Shown: positions 45,708-59,500 of the stretch, one piece after another
Layout: every line of letters begins with the position of its first letter
How positions within the stretch are numbered: position 1 is the first letter of the stretch
Origin: Schistocephalus solidus
Lineage: Eukaryota; Platyhelminthes; Cestoda; Diphyllobothriidea; Diphyllobothriidae
DNA: 64,000 bases
NCBI GenBank assembly: GCA_017591395.1
Contig: WEDG01003347.1
Span: 1-64,000, forward strand
Direction of reading: 5' to 3'
Notes under the pieces: generated by a model
The model's input: the letters and a program-made list of their open reading frames with translations, nothing else
What the model was told of the DNA's origin: nothing
Databases searched by the model: none
Position numbers and translations under genes: made by a program

Positions 45708-48700
45708 GTATGAAGTACTTACATGTTCTTTCTTCATTACTTTAACTTACGTTTTGGTTAGGTAAAAAGTATGTTTTTGGAAATTCTTGAAATTTCAAAA
45801 ACTTCTTCGACTAGTCCCCAACTTACCATCTTACCAAAAATGATTATTTTCAACTTAATGACGAATCGTGGGATAATTTTAATGGTTTTCACTTAGCACC
45901 AAAGAGCAAAGATGTCATTGATATGCGATATTCAGCAGCAATGATCTGTCCTTTCCAGAAATCGGGTGAAGCAGAACGAATTTGTGAGCTTTTTGCTTAC
46001 ATGAGGGACTTAGAAGTCTGCGAAGTATTTAAATTAATACTGTAAGTGATCAGGATCAAAATATCTCGACCAATAGAGTGGATATGCCGGTTCTTGTCAC
46101 AACTTATGATTCTTCCTCCCATCCCGGCAAACAGTAACAAAATGGTTAGAGGTGAAATGGAGCTTCCTCCCTCTAACTCATTTGTTAGATTCAGCCGCTT
46201 AATCTTAAGTATCCGTACACTGAAACAAGGGAAAAACCAGTATTTTTTAACCTTCCTGGATTGGAGTTTTGATTATTTAAATGCATGGACCAGTACAACA
46301 ATGAAAAGATTGTCAGAAGTAACTATTTCAAATCCTTCGTTTTTGCACGCTTATATCTATCAAACTAAGTTGCTTGCGGGTATTCTGTGAAGCTAAGAAA
46401 ACCTGCATGAAACAAGCCGATCACTTCAAAGCAAAACCAGCCTCACTTTTAAAGTAGCATGACCTTAAGTAACTTTGAATCAAATCTCTTCCTCATTAAA
46501 TAGGTACCAGTTTTGTGAATGAGTTCAGTTGAAAATGGACATCTCAAATGACTCGGGGAAGGTTTCATTTTTGGTAACTCTTAACTGAGGGGCTATTTCG
46601 GTCCAAAGTTACTTAAGATCATGCTATTTGGAGGTGCAATTTCATTCTGCCTCTTCTGATTTGCCGTTATCGCCCCGCTGTTTAGTCTTGCCTTATTTTA
46701 CACATATATGCGAGTGATCTGGTAGGTGGATTTGTGTCAAAAGTGAGACAACCAAGTGTGATTTGTTGAAGTAAGACGTTCGGTTTCATCCTCAATGGTT
46801 GAGGCGGATTTGTGGACCTGATCCTGAAGGCCCTTAGGGCGAAGGCTTATAAATACCTCTTAGACCTGATGTACTGAAATGCTATACTTTCAGCCTGTAA
46901 AAGAGACTTATAATTTTTTGGGTAAATTCAGACTGGCAAGACTCTATTCTCCACTATGTGAGTCCAAGGTTTTATTAGAAAGTATGAGGAGGCGTAATCA
47001 CCGAAACAGCAGTTGTATAAGCCGGATTTTTCAGCATTGAACAGGAACTCATTTACGAGCGTATGGCTGATTTTTATCTGGCTGTTTTGCTGATGATCCC
47101 ATCAGCTCAAGTGATTTAAAGAAAGTTATGCCTGGAAAAGAAGACTGTGGGTCGAAGGTGGAAATTAATCATGCCACTTCGTTGACTAATTCAGCGCACG
47201 CAAACAAATAATTACTCATACTCCATGCTTGACCATCCAAACGCACAGCATATTGTGTGACACAAGAGCTGAGTCACGATGCTAGCTCGTACTCCAACCA
47301 GGGTAGGGCGCAAACACGAGCAACGCTATCGGTTAAGAGATGACTGGCCTTTGAAATGGCTATGCGCGTATCCTTGGAGTTTCGGTGGTGTTTGCCGGCT
47401 CTTCCTTCATTTATCCTCACAAAGCTTTACGCCATTTGGCACATGTTGTGCACTGCAACGCAAGCATTTGACTCCCCAGTTATTACGATCAACCGCAGGT
47501 TACCAGATCAACTAAAATATATGACTAACAAATGGTGTTTGAAAAACACATTCATTGGTCGTTACCTAACAGAACTGGTTACTATTTAAACACAGCATTT
47601 TTTTCGAAATTTGCGAATTTTCAAGCAAAGCTTGTATGGTATTTGTTTCTGTGAGTCATAATAAAACGAAGAAAATCGCCGTCAATATGGGCTACCTTGC
47701 CCAGGCTTCCTCTAACATGCACAATAGCAACTTTCGCACTGAAAGCTGGTTCGTGTACCCTACTTTAGCGTCTTTTAGGAACAGGCAGGGGCATTACTTA
47801 TCTCAACAGTACGTCCGCATACACCCTGCTATAAACCGTTTTCAATCAAATTGAATTTAAACACTCCTTTATTCTTACGCTGTCAATCGAGAAAGTTGAC
47901 GTGATAAAAATGCTGCTTGGTAGTACATTTTGAGTACATTGGTCAATAAGAGCTGCTCAGAAGTTCATATGTATGTCTGCCTTTTGCCGCTTTTGTGAGC
48001 TTTGCATCGATTACACTGCCATCACGGGACTTCTCCTATACCCTAACTTTATCGGTGTTTCTGCAGTTCATGTTTTCACACAACTGAGAAGGGACACTTC
48101 TGGCCCTTATCTGCCCTAATTCGAAATACGGCTTCCTCGGTTAACCCCTGTCAGAGCTAGACTGGTTTCACAATGCAACTTACGTAAGACTAACATGATG
48201 GCAAAGTTGCGAGTGCTGAGTGAGCGATCTTACTTCTCTTGACTCATCCGTCGTCTATTGTTTAGATTTTATGGTTATAACCACGCAGCGCTAGCAAAAT
48301 CTTGGCACTGCTGCCCACTGCTGTTCGTATTACAAGGTCCTTGTGGGAACTAACCATAACCAAGTCCCAAGTGGCAATGAATCACGTAGCTTTTACGACA
48401 AATATTTTTATGACATTTCACATGGAAAAATGAACTGAAGCCGGAAAGAAGGATATAAGACTTACTAGAACAGAGATTTGTTTTAAATGCTTATGTGCTC
48501 TCTCCCATTCGACAGCACATGGTAATAGAAAGACCCACGCGTTATACAACTGGCCTTGCGCTCAAGTCCGAGAAACATTCATATAGCCCTATCTTCCCCT
48601 TACGCCTAGTTTTAACTCAGTTCCCACGTCTTGCCTGGAGACCATATAATTAATCCCAGCTCAAAATTTTTATTCGACTGACGTTTTTAATCCACACTGG

Positions 48701-50420
48701 AAACAGGTCTCAGAGGTCCTTGTCACCTGTCATCACAAAGGCAGATAAGCGAAGGTTCGAGAACTTAAGCCTCATCGACATTGTTGCTGCGTTCAGTGCT
48801 GGGCATTGGTGTGCGGACTAGACATTCATATTGAGCCAAAGTGTTGAATTCTATCCTTGTTACCAACAACCGATGGTTATTTGCTTTATTGCTCTCATTG
48901 CTGCCTTCGATTCCGTCCAGTGTGAGTCCCTGTGGTGAATAATAGAATTAGATGGTCTGCAAACATTTTCATCCTTGTCAAGGCATACCTTCGCTACTCT
49001 ACTGCCCGAGTTCTAGTCCCAACCGTTCACCCTCCAATATGATGTTCGGTAAGGTTGTATTCTGTTACCCATTCTCTTCAACTACACCATTGACTGGATA
49101 CACGGAATTACCCTGCACGGTTCTGATGGCTTTGAGTTGGCACCCGAACGCCGACTGAGTGCACTCGACTGCGTAGATAATATCGTCTGGCTAGATTCAA
49201 GCTATGCTGATACAAATTCCATGGTGTCATAGGTGACTTTTAGTTCGCTAAATCCGTTGGCTTATCCAGGAGCGTTGGGAAAATCAGAGTTTTCTCATGC
49301 TGCATTCTTGAACAAGGGAAGGCACTCCGGGATTAATGGCTGTTAATTTGAACGAGTAGACAGTTTCAAACACCTGTGGATTTGACGGCTGCCAAATGAA
49401 CAAACAGATTAACGATGATATTTTCGCACAAATTGTGTTGTTTGTTGGAGTTTTTCAAGCCTTAGGAAGTGTATGTGGACCCGACGTGACATGTCTACCA
49501 CCACTACTATCCACAGACACGGTGCATCTACCCAGTCAGTCCTTCTCTTTGGCTCTGAATGCTGGACTGTGTGCATGGAAGCTGAACGAAAAGTGGAGCT
49601 ATTAAACACCGTCTCTTGAGGATTATCATCAGATTAAAATGCTCCGACAGTCTGCACGTTCTCTGAGAACATCGTGGGATTATTCCAAGCCATCCAATCT
49701 ACCCATCTGAGGTAGTTTGACCGAGTAATGTGTTGTCACCCTCAGGAGCTCAGTGTTTTGGATTTGGACGTATGGTCGGGTCTCATCGAATGAACCGTGA
49801 CTTGGAAGCTGATGTCGTTTGTCTTCATCACTGCTGTGTGCTCGGCCATCCACGTCCGAAGTGGACTTCCAGTTTCTATGGCATATGTTTTTGTACCAAC
49901 AGGGACATCAGACCCTCTGAAATACTCCGGACGTTTGCTGCTGTGGCAGTGGGTACTTCGGTCTCATGACCTGGTGCCTGATGGTTGTCTCCTGTCTGAG
50001 TGCAACCTCAACTCCTAGGGGTGTGAGTATGTGGCTGACTGTTTCGAGAAGTTCTTAAAGTAAGGGAACCATCATGTTTCCTTGCTACCAACTGTCTCCT
50101 GGAACTCATATTTTTGCCGGTATTGGAGTCGAACTTTTGTCTCATACAGGGTTAACAGAAATAATGCTAACGCACCTCGGACTGTTTCCTTTGTAACTTT
50201 AAAATCTGAATTTCAAACAGTTGACTCAAATATATCATTTGAAGATTGATTTCTTCCTACGCCTATCACTCGAGCCTATTATGTGCAAAAAATGAGTCTA
50301 TTATCATCCCAGGGTCGGTTCTAAGCTAAAAATAGTTGCAGCTAACTTTGCTCTCCTGAGTTTGCAGTGCTTCGGATAGGAACTCATCCAAACGTTTTGT
50401 CGCATTCCCCTTTTTATTAG
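45708..50420 (+). other. Receptor intron 2 (4.7 kb)
   Basis: GTATGA to TAG. It contains an exon-like open segment at 45897-46041, a possible Penelope-like terminal scrap near 48680 (GACTGACGTTTTTAATCC) and a LINE relic at 49340-49900. The remainder is not recognisable. Confidence 0.6.
49340..49900 (+). pseudogene. Ancient LINE C-terminal relic
   Basis: Pieces in several frames: FKHL (49366), NEQINDDIFAQI and FQALGSVC (49393-49475), then LLFGSECWTVCMEAERKVEL in another frame (about 49545-49605). These fit the post-palm region of non-LTR RTs (FKYLGS, ..EI..RI..A...F..L, LL(Y/F)GSE.W). It is much older than the 16-18 kb LINE and from a different family. Confidence 0.6.
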
Positions 50421-50574
50421 GGAAATATCTGCAAAGGAGAATGTCACACCCGTTACTTTTGGAGCTCGTTCATCCTTGTCTTACATGAAGAGGACTACTT
50501 ACACCTTTGACCGCAGTCTTTCTGTCGGTGATCCCTCAACCGCTGAGATCATCAGCTTAAGCCTTTCAACTCTG
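50421..50574 (+). CDS. CD36/SCARB-like scavenger receptor, exon c
   Basis: Acceptor CCCCTTTTTATTAG and donor CTG|GTAAGT. Its first base completes the Trp codon of exon b. It encodes EISAKENVTPVTFGARSSLS, YMKRTTYTFDRSLSVGDPST and AEIISLSLSTL, which matches the family's AKENVT...(V)S(Y/F)....F.P..S.G.....I..LN region. NVT is a potential glycosylation site. The 154-nt length and phases (2 to 0) are consistent with both neighbours. Confidence 0.9.
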
Positions 50575-53500
50575 GTAAGTGTATTATTTCTTTAAAAGTT
50601 CCTTTCTTATCCTTGTTGGGAGTCTGGTGCAGCTCTCTTTGGTGTGCGTACAGTCGGATTGTTATCATTTACTTTATTATGCATCAAGCAATGCAAGAAA
50701 TTTGTGTATGTTGAGTAGAGTTTCCATCATAAGGGGATACTTACTATCGCTTGGACAATGATACCAGCGAAAACAATGCTTCAAACACTTCTAGTTTTAT
50801 AATCACCCTCAAACATTGAACCACTTCTGATGGTACAAATAAAGTTGACTGGAATAATCGATCGCTGAAAACAGTGACGAATATTTCCATCTGGTTAATA
50901 AGGTACAACCGTCGACAGGGGAAAATGTTCGCCAGTAAAATTTGCAGACTCGTTGGGCGTATTTGGATTGTGAACTAGTAAAAGTGTATCGAGTGGCTGG
51001 TACTTTGAAAACCTTACAGTCATTGGAAAAATTTGCTTCTGTTCAGCCCATGCAGATAGCAAAATGTCTTTAGGAAATCCGAAACGTCGCTTTCATCCAT
51101 ATTTTTAGTAGATTTTAATTTCAGGCAAAGTTTTATATAAACCAAAAAGGCAATAAAAATCAATTAAAGACCCGTATTTATTCAAAGATGTTTTTTCCAA
51201 AGGTAATTCACGCAGACGACTGAAAATGTGATCATTTAAAGGCATAATTTGAGTTTACACTGAGGGATTTGGAGTTTGCTTTGCAAGAGCAACTTTCTTA
51301 ACGTAATCAAAGTAATCAGTTTATGACTTGCAAAAATTCCCATTGCAAAATCCACAGAACAATTTGGTGAGCATATATTTGCTTAAGATAAATTCTCGTC
51401 AGGCTTTTACATGTATATCGCTGTGTAACGAATTCAAATATGCGAGCAAGTATAATAAAGCGAATGGTTGTCAGGGTTGGAGAGGGAAGGGGGGAGGAAA
51501 CAAAATTTCAGTCAGTCTTCTAATCATCGTCAGTGGGATAGTACCTGTTGGGACAGTTAATAAACTGTGGGTGGCTGAATTGGTGGCTTTCGGTCATGGT
51601 ACTTGTGGCGCCTGCCTGAAAGTGTTTTGTGCGCACAGTAACGGCTTGCGTAACCTGATTGCAGCCGCTTCTGTCTTAGCCAGCAGACGCTTTCCTAGCT
51701 TTAATGAACCCCGTAAAGCACCTGGAAGGCTTCTCTGGCATCTACGCGATGATCCGTGTTTACCATATGCGCGAGAATAAAGCTGCTAACGCTCTTCATG
51801 TGGTCCTTTTCTAATCATGCTGGGAGGTGTTCTCTTATACTTTTGGACAAATACCGGTTCCTGCGACCGAGATATTCTGGCCCACGGAAAATTATGCTTC
51901 CCAAATTGTCTTCTGCATTAAGCAGTTTCTATCCAAAAATTTTGATAATCAATTTTATAGCTCATGCCAACTTGTCGAGGGTGACATGGATTCAGTTTTG
52001 GGTGTTTGGGCAAATCAAGGTTGTCGGTCTCTCATGGGCACTGAGAATCTTGGTTTTGAAGTCTACCAACTAACCAGATAACTTGGACTCCGTGGGATTA
52101 TGGTGGAGTGACTGGATAACCACAAAACTTATGTCAATCCAATCTGCAATAACAACTCTCAGTAGTACGACATCTGTCGAACCTCATGAGTAACTCCATT
52201 ACAAGAAAGCTGGCTTCTCGTTCTGACCCACTGCTGGGTGATACAGAAGGCCAAGCGATCTTATCTTTCACTTTGCCATCTTGTGATTGCATGCGCAACC
52301 TACTTCAACTGGCTAAAACTTCAGTAATGACGAGGAGCGTAGAGGCACAGTCAAGTAGTAACAACCATTGAACTGTTTTATCTCTGTTTTCAATAAATTA
52401 CTCTATGTTGTACATTATTTTTCGCACATTTCGTAGAATTTCGCGTCTGTTGAGCTATCCAAATTTTAATCAGAGGTCAGAAGAGACTGGTACCTGTAGA
52501 ATTAAAGACGGTTCGACAGATCCAATCGCCAAACCGTCGTTACCATGCGACTTTGGATCTCTCCGACGGCCGTTGACTGAGCTCTAGGCCATGTTTTATC
52601 TGATAGGGTGCTTGATTTGAGCAATAGCTGATTAACTGGCGTACGTTTAAAGCTTCAGTTTCCTTAAGCTGCGATGTGGTCAGCTAGTGATATCAACTGG
52701 TGCGCATATTGGTATTTCGGGCTCTCTCATCTGTGACAGCGTTCATTCTGCATAATTTACTGTTTTATCTTCAGAAGGCCTCTCCTCCGAGGCTTCAAGT
52801 TGATTGGCATACGCTTTTCTGTGTTCAGATTGACCCCACCTGGCTGACGTATGACCTTGAAGAATTGGTATTGCTTATAAATAAAGATTCAGCTGGATAT
52901 TGGCGCCATGGCTACTGTGCATTTAAAAAAGGATAATCTGGAATGTCAAATAAGAACGGGAGCTGAGCTGTTCTGCTGATGAACTCACTGTCAAAAAACG
53001 GACTTTTTGATTGTTCATCACCAGGTTAGTGCTATAATGTACGTTACGGTAGCGTAGCGAAGGAAAAAACAAGCAATGAACGGAAGTGATTGGGGGGGGA
53101 ATTGAAAGAGAGAGTGAGCGAGAGAGTCTGCCAATGAAATACTATTTCGTTTGGTCGCTTGAATCTTCGGGTTCTTCAAAATTTGCCTGGTTACCATTGA
53201 TAGACTTATCTCCAAGGTAAAATCAAAGCACGGAGAGGATGTCAGATTGCGGCGAAAGCTTGCCTTGCCGGACTACCGTTTTGAACTCCTGCCAAAATTC
53301 ACACACGCTGACACTAAATAAAATGCTGAAAAGTGCTTTATTTGCATAAGGCCTTCAGTGCACGTGGACGCCCGCTTGAAGGTGGCCTCCATCACGCCAC
53401 CACTTACAAAGCCTGCATCACATTTTTTTTAGTTTTATGTGCAGAACAGGTTTACCAGATGCAGCCTGCAGTCCCGTCTGCTAGGTGGTTGCTCATTGGT

Positions 53501-56500
53501 GTGTTGGTCCTGGTACCGATTCAGGCGTTCATTCTTGAATAGAGAGTAATAACAATGGGATAGGGTCGTTTGCTTGGATTGGTTTGGTAATAGGGGGCCG
53601 CAGTTCTAGACCCAGTCTATAAGTAATCAACTAAACCAGTAATCTGCGGTCAAACATTGCTCTTTTAACATTTAGTAAGTGAAATGATCAATAAAAGGTG
53701 CCGAAGGAACCTCCGCCGATGAATATCGAAGTCAATGCATGAATGGTGGCTGACATTTCGACTTAAGGATTGTCAAGTTTAATTCCAAAAACCGCATAAT
53801 GATGTTCCAGTAAGGTAATCCAGTCAGAAATGGTGCACTAGTGCAGTGAACGCTCCTCGTTAGTAATTCATGACCTGTTTAGTACATAGTATTGGCTTAA
53901 ACAGCTTCCAATGATAGTCCAGTGAACGGGTCGATTAATATTACCTCCGATAGATGACGCTTTTAGTGACTTATTATTAGATTCTCATTTTAAAACCTGC
54001 CCAAAGTTGGCTGTTGATTTTAGCCTCTCGTGAAAAAATAGTGACCGTCAACTTTGACTCTGTACCCCCTAATCAACAGGCATGACGAGAGATTTAACCA
54101 TCTTGTCTAAGACTGGTACAACTGTAATAAAAAGAAGTTTGGTTTGATAAACCGACGGTTTTGTGGAAACGTTTAAAGTACATTTTCTTTTTTGCAGTAT
54201 TACTTTTGCTTTAAACCCCATGGTGAAGTATGACGGCAAAACGGATTTGCCGTTTCTGAGATTGGCTAAAACGTTTACTTTGTTCACTATTAATTTTTCG
54301 ATCCATATCTTACTAGTCTGCAAGCCAGTGGCAAGGATACCTGTGAATAATTCAGTAGGCAATGCTGCATGCGAAGAGTCCACTTTTGCGCGTTAATTTA
54401 AGATGTGCATCTATGATGAAATTAAAAAAGAATTCTTTTAATAATTTTTTCGCCTTTCCTTTACTGTCTACCCTCCACTTTCAGGTGGTTATAAATAATA
54501 TCCCATTAAGAAACAGGAAATTGTAAGTTCTTATGGACTAGTTAAAGTATATGCAATAAGTTGATGTGTGAGCTGTATGATTTTTTCGTGCAAGAAAGCA
54601 TTTAACTTTAAATCAATAACCTAGCTGTCAACCAGTTAAGTAATAACTACATTTAAAATAGTGTGCGCCATAAATCTCATAATAATTGTTAGTAGGTTCA
54701 TAATGCTAAAGGCAGTTTACTCTGAACCTTCTTCACCTAGGGCTTAGCCCACAGTCGCTCTCATGGGCAGAACACGCTAGCTTTGCATTATTTTCCGTTA
54801 CAACAGTTTACTTTGTTTCACTTCCAGTGAATACTTAAGGATATGACAATTTTAAATTTTGCATTTATTTATGTGAAGTTTAGAAAAGCAGACAGCTTTC
54901 AAATTTCAATAAAACCCAGCATTGAACTGGTGCAAAGCGTAGATTGAATAGTCTTTTCTGAAGGATTGTGTGGAAAAATAGTGCAAGTGAACTGCAATTT
55001 TCTTCCTGCTATTGTAGTCAACTTCTGTCCGAGTGGATAAGGTGGGTTCCTATCATGCACAGGCTACACTGCGTCCAACAACATCCACCATGCGGTTAGC
55101 CTGTAATTTACAGACACCAAACAGTCGTTGATTTCCCCTTTGATTCAGGTCACCTCCACCTGCATACACCTACTTCTAGCCTGACCTCATCGCCAAGTGG
55201 AAATCTGATCGGAGGTCCATCTAACGCGGAGCTGAGCGAGCTGTGAACAGCCGTTAACGTATGAATACAGCCCGCACTTGATCTTTAAGCATAGAGTATA
55301 CCCTGCACCTCATTACATGTTGACTGCCAGATTGCGCTTGAATCTTATATGCTAGGGATCTCTTAAACAGTTCTGCAGCATTGATTAGCCTGACATATAC
55401 TCCCGGCTCAATTCCTTCCCTACAACACGTCGGTTTTTGTTTGAAAATCCTCGAATTTCATCAGCTTTATGTTTGCATGAAGTTACTTAGAATTTATTTT
55501 AAAAGGCATCAAAAACATACTGCTAGCACCTGTTTCTATAAAAAATTGCTTTTTTCACAACTTCAAAGCCTCTAACAGGAGCATACGGCCTTCCTAAAAA
55601 TGTCTACTTCTGCCAATTAATGTCTTAAACGACCTATTTTTTCAGTCGCTTGGAGTGTTTTTCCATAAAAGGCAGTGTACATTTTCCGAATGGTGGTTTC
55701 CAAATGTCATATGTTTTTTTATTAAAAGGTTCTAGTGGCGCTTAAATGCGCCAGTCTGCAGGGGTCCATATGTTTGATTTGGGATCAACTTCTGCTAGCC
55801 TTAGGGAACTGAGTTACATAAGAAAGCACCTAAAATTTAAAGACAGAGACAGTTTGGTAATGCAAAGTTTCAAGAAGTCACAAATTTCCTTGTATTAAGG
55901 TGTTAGGAGACTTTCTTAATAAAAAAAAACTAGCAGGGAAGAGGGAAGGAGGATAGGCCAAAATCATTCTGCTACAGCGTATAAACAAACACTGCCATCT
56001 CTGCCCTGTTATTCAGCTTTGCGTTGTCAACTAAGTTATCTTTTTGATTTGAAAATCAACAGAATGTGGTCACTGTCGGTTGCGATTTGGCATTCATCTT
56101 AGATTGGCAAAGCAATGCACGTAAAAACCAGTCATCGCGGACATAGCCACAAGAATGTTTACCTGGTTTCCAAATTTCAGTCGCTTGAAATATTTACGGT
56201 ACTACCTTACACGCTTCTTTCAGAAAAGCGTAAAACGTCTAAATACTGAAAGAATATCACAGAAAAGTTTAGTAGTCTAGCACGCCCCCATCTCATTACT
56301 GCCCAAAATAATTTAGCCAGCCTAAAATGCCCTTAAGCTTCACTGAATCATGTCCCTTGTAGTCTACTAAAGTCAATCTAACCAATCATTATATCTTAAA
56401 GCGATGTAACTTGAGCTAAAAATGGTCACTTGCAATAGGGCTTGCACCATCACTCCCATAAATTTGGGGTAGAATTGTATTCCCGTTGTTGTAATATAGC

Positions 56501-59500
56501 GAGTGGTCTGTTTTGTATACTAAAAACAAACCATTGTTAATTTACCTGAATAGCTTAGAAATAATCAATTCTGGAAATGAAAATTTTATAGTTGTGTCAC
56601 TTTGCTGCTGTCTACTAGTTCATGGCCAATCGTGCCAGACCCAACGAGATTTAAGTCCCCTGGTGGCCCCTACAGCGGGCTCCATTAGAAATTTTCCGTG
56701 ACGTCATCGCTTGTGTGACGGTCCAACTGCAGTCGGTGTTTACTGATTCTTCTTAGGTTCAAGGTTACATTTGGAGATCCCTTTTTAACGATCCCTCTCC
56801 TCTAACAGCTTTAGGCTGCGACGATAATTCGATGATCAAAAGCACTGTCCGTAAATTTTTGGACGGATTTAGCCATGCATTCATGTTTACCGAGAAGGAA
56901 ATACTTGCGATTGGTGGACCTCGAGCTTCTCCGGTTACCGTTTACCGGTTAGCAGTTCATCCGCAAGCGCCATGACCCTCTTTCTCCCATTAAGTTGAGT
57001 TGTGTAATAAATCACATGAGAGGCATACGGTTGAATGTTACTTCCGGTGACAGTCTTAAAGGGACTAACTGTGTAGTAATTTTCGTGCTTATCGGCAAAA
57101 TCCGAAAGGAAAGGATGACCATTCACACCTCGAGTGCAAACGGCTGTAATTAAGGTGGAAGCTAGTAATTTTACTAGATGCATGGTTCCGTTGCAGCTGA
57201 ATCCTGTGCCTCCATTAGCTCGGCCTACTACAGGGCCGTTATCAGCAAAAATCCAGGATTTTGCTCAGCTGTCTGTCACGTATTTGTTGAAAAACTTCTC
57301 AGGGCGGAACTTTGGAAAAGTTGGCTTCCTCTGGTTAAAAATATGACCTGCCATGGTACCTACAAGAACATGGGTTTTGAGAAGCATTTGCGACGATTGA
57401 TACTGAGTAACTGCAAAAAGAATTCCATTTGTATGGCGTTTTTTTTAATTCTCAATCGATGTCATCATCAGAGGCAGCATTACGTAAGGGTAATGAAAGC
57501 ATAAAGGTTGGAGACCGTCTCTAATCGACCGACAAACGTTGGGACCTTTCCCTTTCGTATAATATGTTGAGACTTCGGGAGCCCTATCTGATATTGTCTC
57601 TGATGATGGGTTCAAGTTGGAATCTGAAACGTCAGGCGAATAAAGCTCTTGTCCTAGCGATCGCATCTGCTTCTTCACAGTTACTTCCTGGGACTCGCAT
57701 TTTCGCTTCTATCGCGGATTGTGTGTGAGCGAATACTGTTCCTGATGACCGTCTTAATGGCCTCAATGAGTACAATAATCACCAAACACTGGTGATAACG
57801 TTAGATTCAGTAACAACTGGACTTTGAGCAATAAAGTAATCATTGGAAGAAGCCCAACCATCAGCGTGGGAGTCGCTGGTTATTGTAGGTATGAAGCGGC
57901 ATATCATCCGCAATTTTTAGATATTTTACCTCTTTTGCGCCCAGCATCTTTGGTTTTAGCTATCGCTGAGAGTGGGTTCGAGAGTCAATACCAAACATCT
58001 GACGTATAAATTGTCTATTCCAGCGATCCCATACCATTCACCTTGCTTGTCTAATGAAAGAGGAAATAAAACTTTGAAGATTTACATATAGCATGCTCTT
58101 TGGATAAGATACGACAGTAATTTTGAGAAAATGGATGTCCAGCGTTTTCACATCAACCAACACGAAGAATTGTCAACTAAGGTCTAAAAGGCGCATAACG
58201 GGAGAGAATCCTTTTTATGCCTCTGGCATGGCGCAAAATGTGTAGAGAGTTGTGGTGAAATGGCAAGTTTTCCGTTGTTCATAACTTCTGTCCGAACATT
58301 TATTGCATATCACTTAAGGCCGTTGTTAACAGCATTTTAGTTTCTGTGCACCGGAGGCAAGATTTACTCTATGCCCTAAATAACTTTTATCTGCGTCTAT
58401 CCAGTGATCAGGTTCTAGAAGCAAAAGTCATCCTTCTGATGATTGTCTGCAGTTTTTGAAAAATTAAGGACGTTGGTTGGCTTGGTCGAAAAGGCAGGAA
58501 GCAGCTCGTTTCCAGTTTCATCTCAGCGTACCTGGTATGACTGCGGCCGCATGTAGTCTCAAACAACGCCCGTTGAACACTCAATGTAGCACCGGAGTTA
58601 GGCATAAGTTCACTATTACACGCCTCCAAGAAACGGTGCCGGCAGCGATCACACGCACAGAAGAAAACAGCATGGGTGTGACGGTTATTCTCGGCATCAG
58701 CTCGCTTGATTCGTTCCTTGTGATAAATGCCCCCTGAGCTTCTCCCAAGTATTTCCCTCTAACATTCCTAATCCGTACTGAACTTGGAATATTTATAGGC
58801 CCACCTTCTCCCTTCCACTTCGCATTCAGTTCCTTCAGTGGTCTGTTAACCATAACCTTGTATTTCTCCTTTCCCTCCATCTCCTCTTTAGAAATAGGAT
58901 AGCTTCTAGATTTACTCGTGTGTAATTGCCTACTCCGGATATTTTTGGCTATTTATACAACTTTACAGGCCTGTGATAATTTTCCGGAACCAACCGTGAT
59001 TCTATCTTCCTTCAGGAGATATGCAGTGACTCTGTTCACTGGATGTATAGAAGCATATCCATATCCACCAGAAGCATTTGGGCTAGTTCAACCACGCACT
59101 TACACCGCTAAGCATTTAATATTTGAGCAAATCGAGTAGGTTCACTGGATGTAAGGCAATCTCTTCTAACATTACAAAAATTGTTCATATTTTTAAACTT
59201 TACCAAACCCTGAGCTTCCATGCTTCTGTGAGTTTCGGTGAACTCCTATATTACGACTTATTTGCTTCTCCAGACTAGGTATTTTCTTTTAGTAACTCGC
59301 TTCATTTTCCGTGGAAAAAATAAAAATTGGATCTTTCCTTAGTGTACGTGCAGTTGGATCTCATAGTACGTCATTCTTTGGTTTAAAAAATATTCAAAAA
59401 ATGTCATTCTGACTGATTTTTGTGGTTTTTTATCTTTCTAAACCCCATAATTAATGATTGATTCCGTCTGCTACCTGTTGCCACATGCTGGGCCATATTA

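Noticed and set aside
51328..51780. 150-codon plus frame in receptor intron 3
   Set aside because: Long for the region but no recognisable domain, no splice context and no repeat in the window; left unannotated.
57197..57345. Extra receptor exon (acceptor TTCCGTTGCAG, reading LNPVPPLARPTTGPL)
   Set aside because: Phase fits exon c, but exon d already supplies the residues expected before the WGH block, and no donor keeps phase with exon d.
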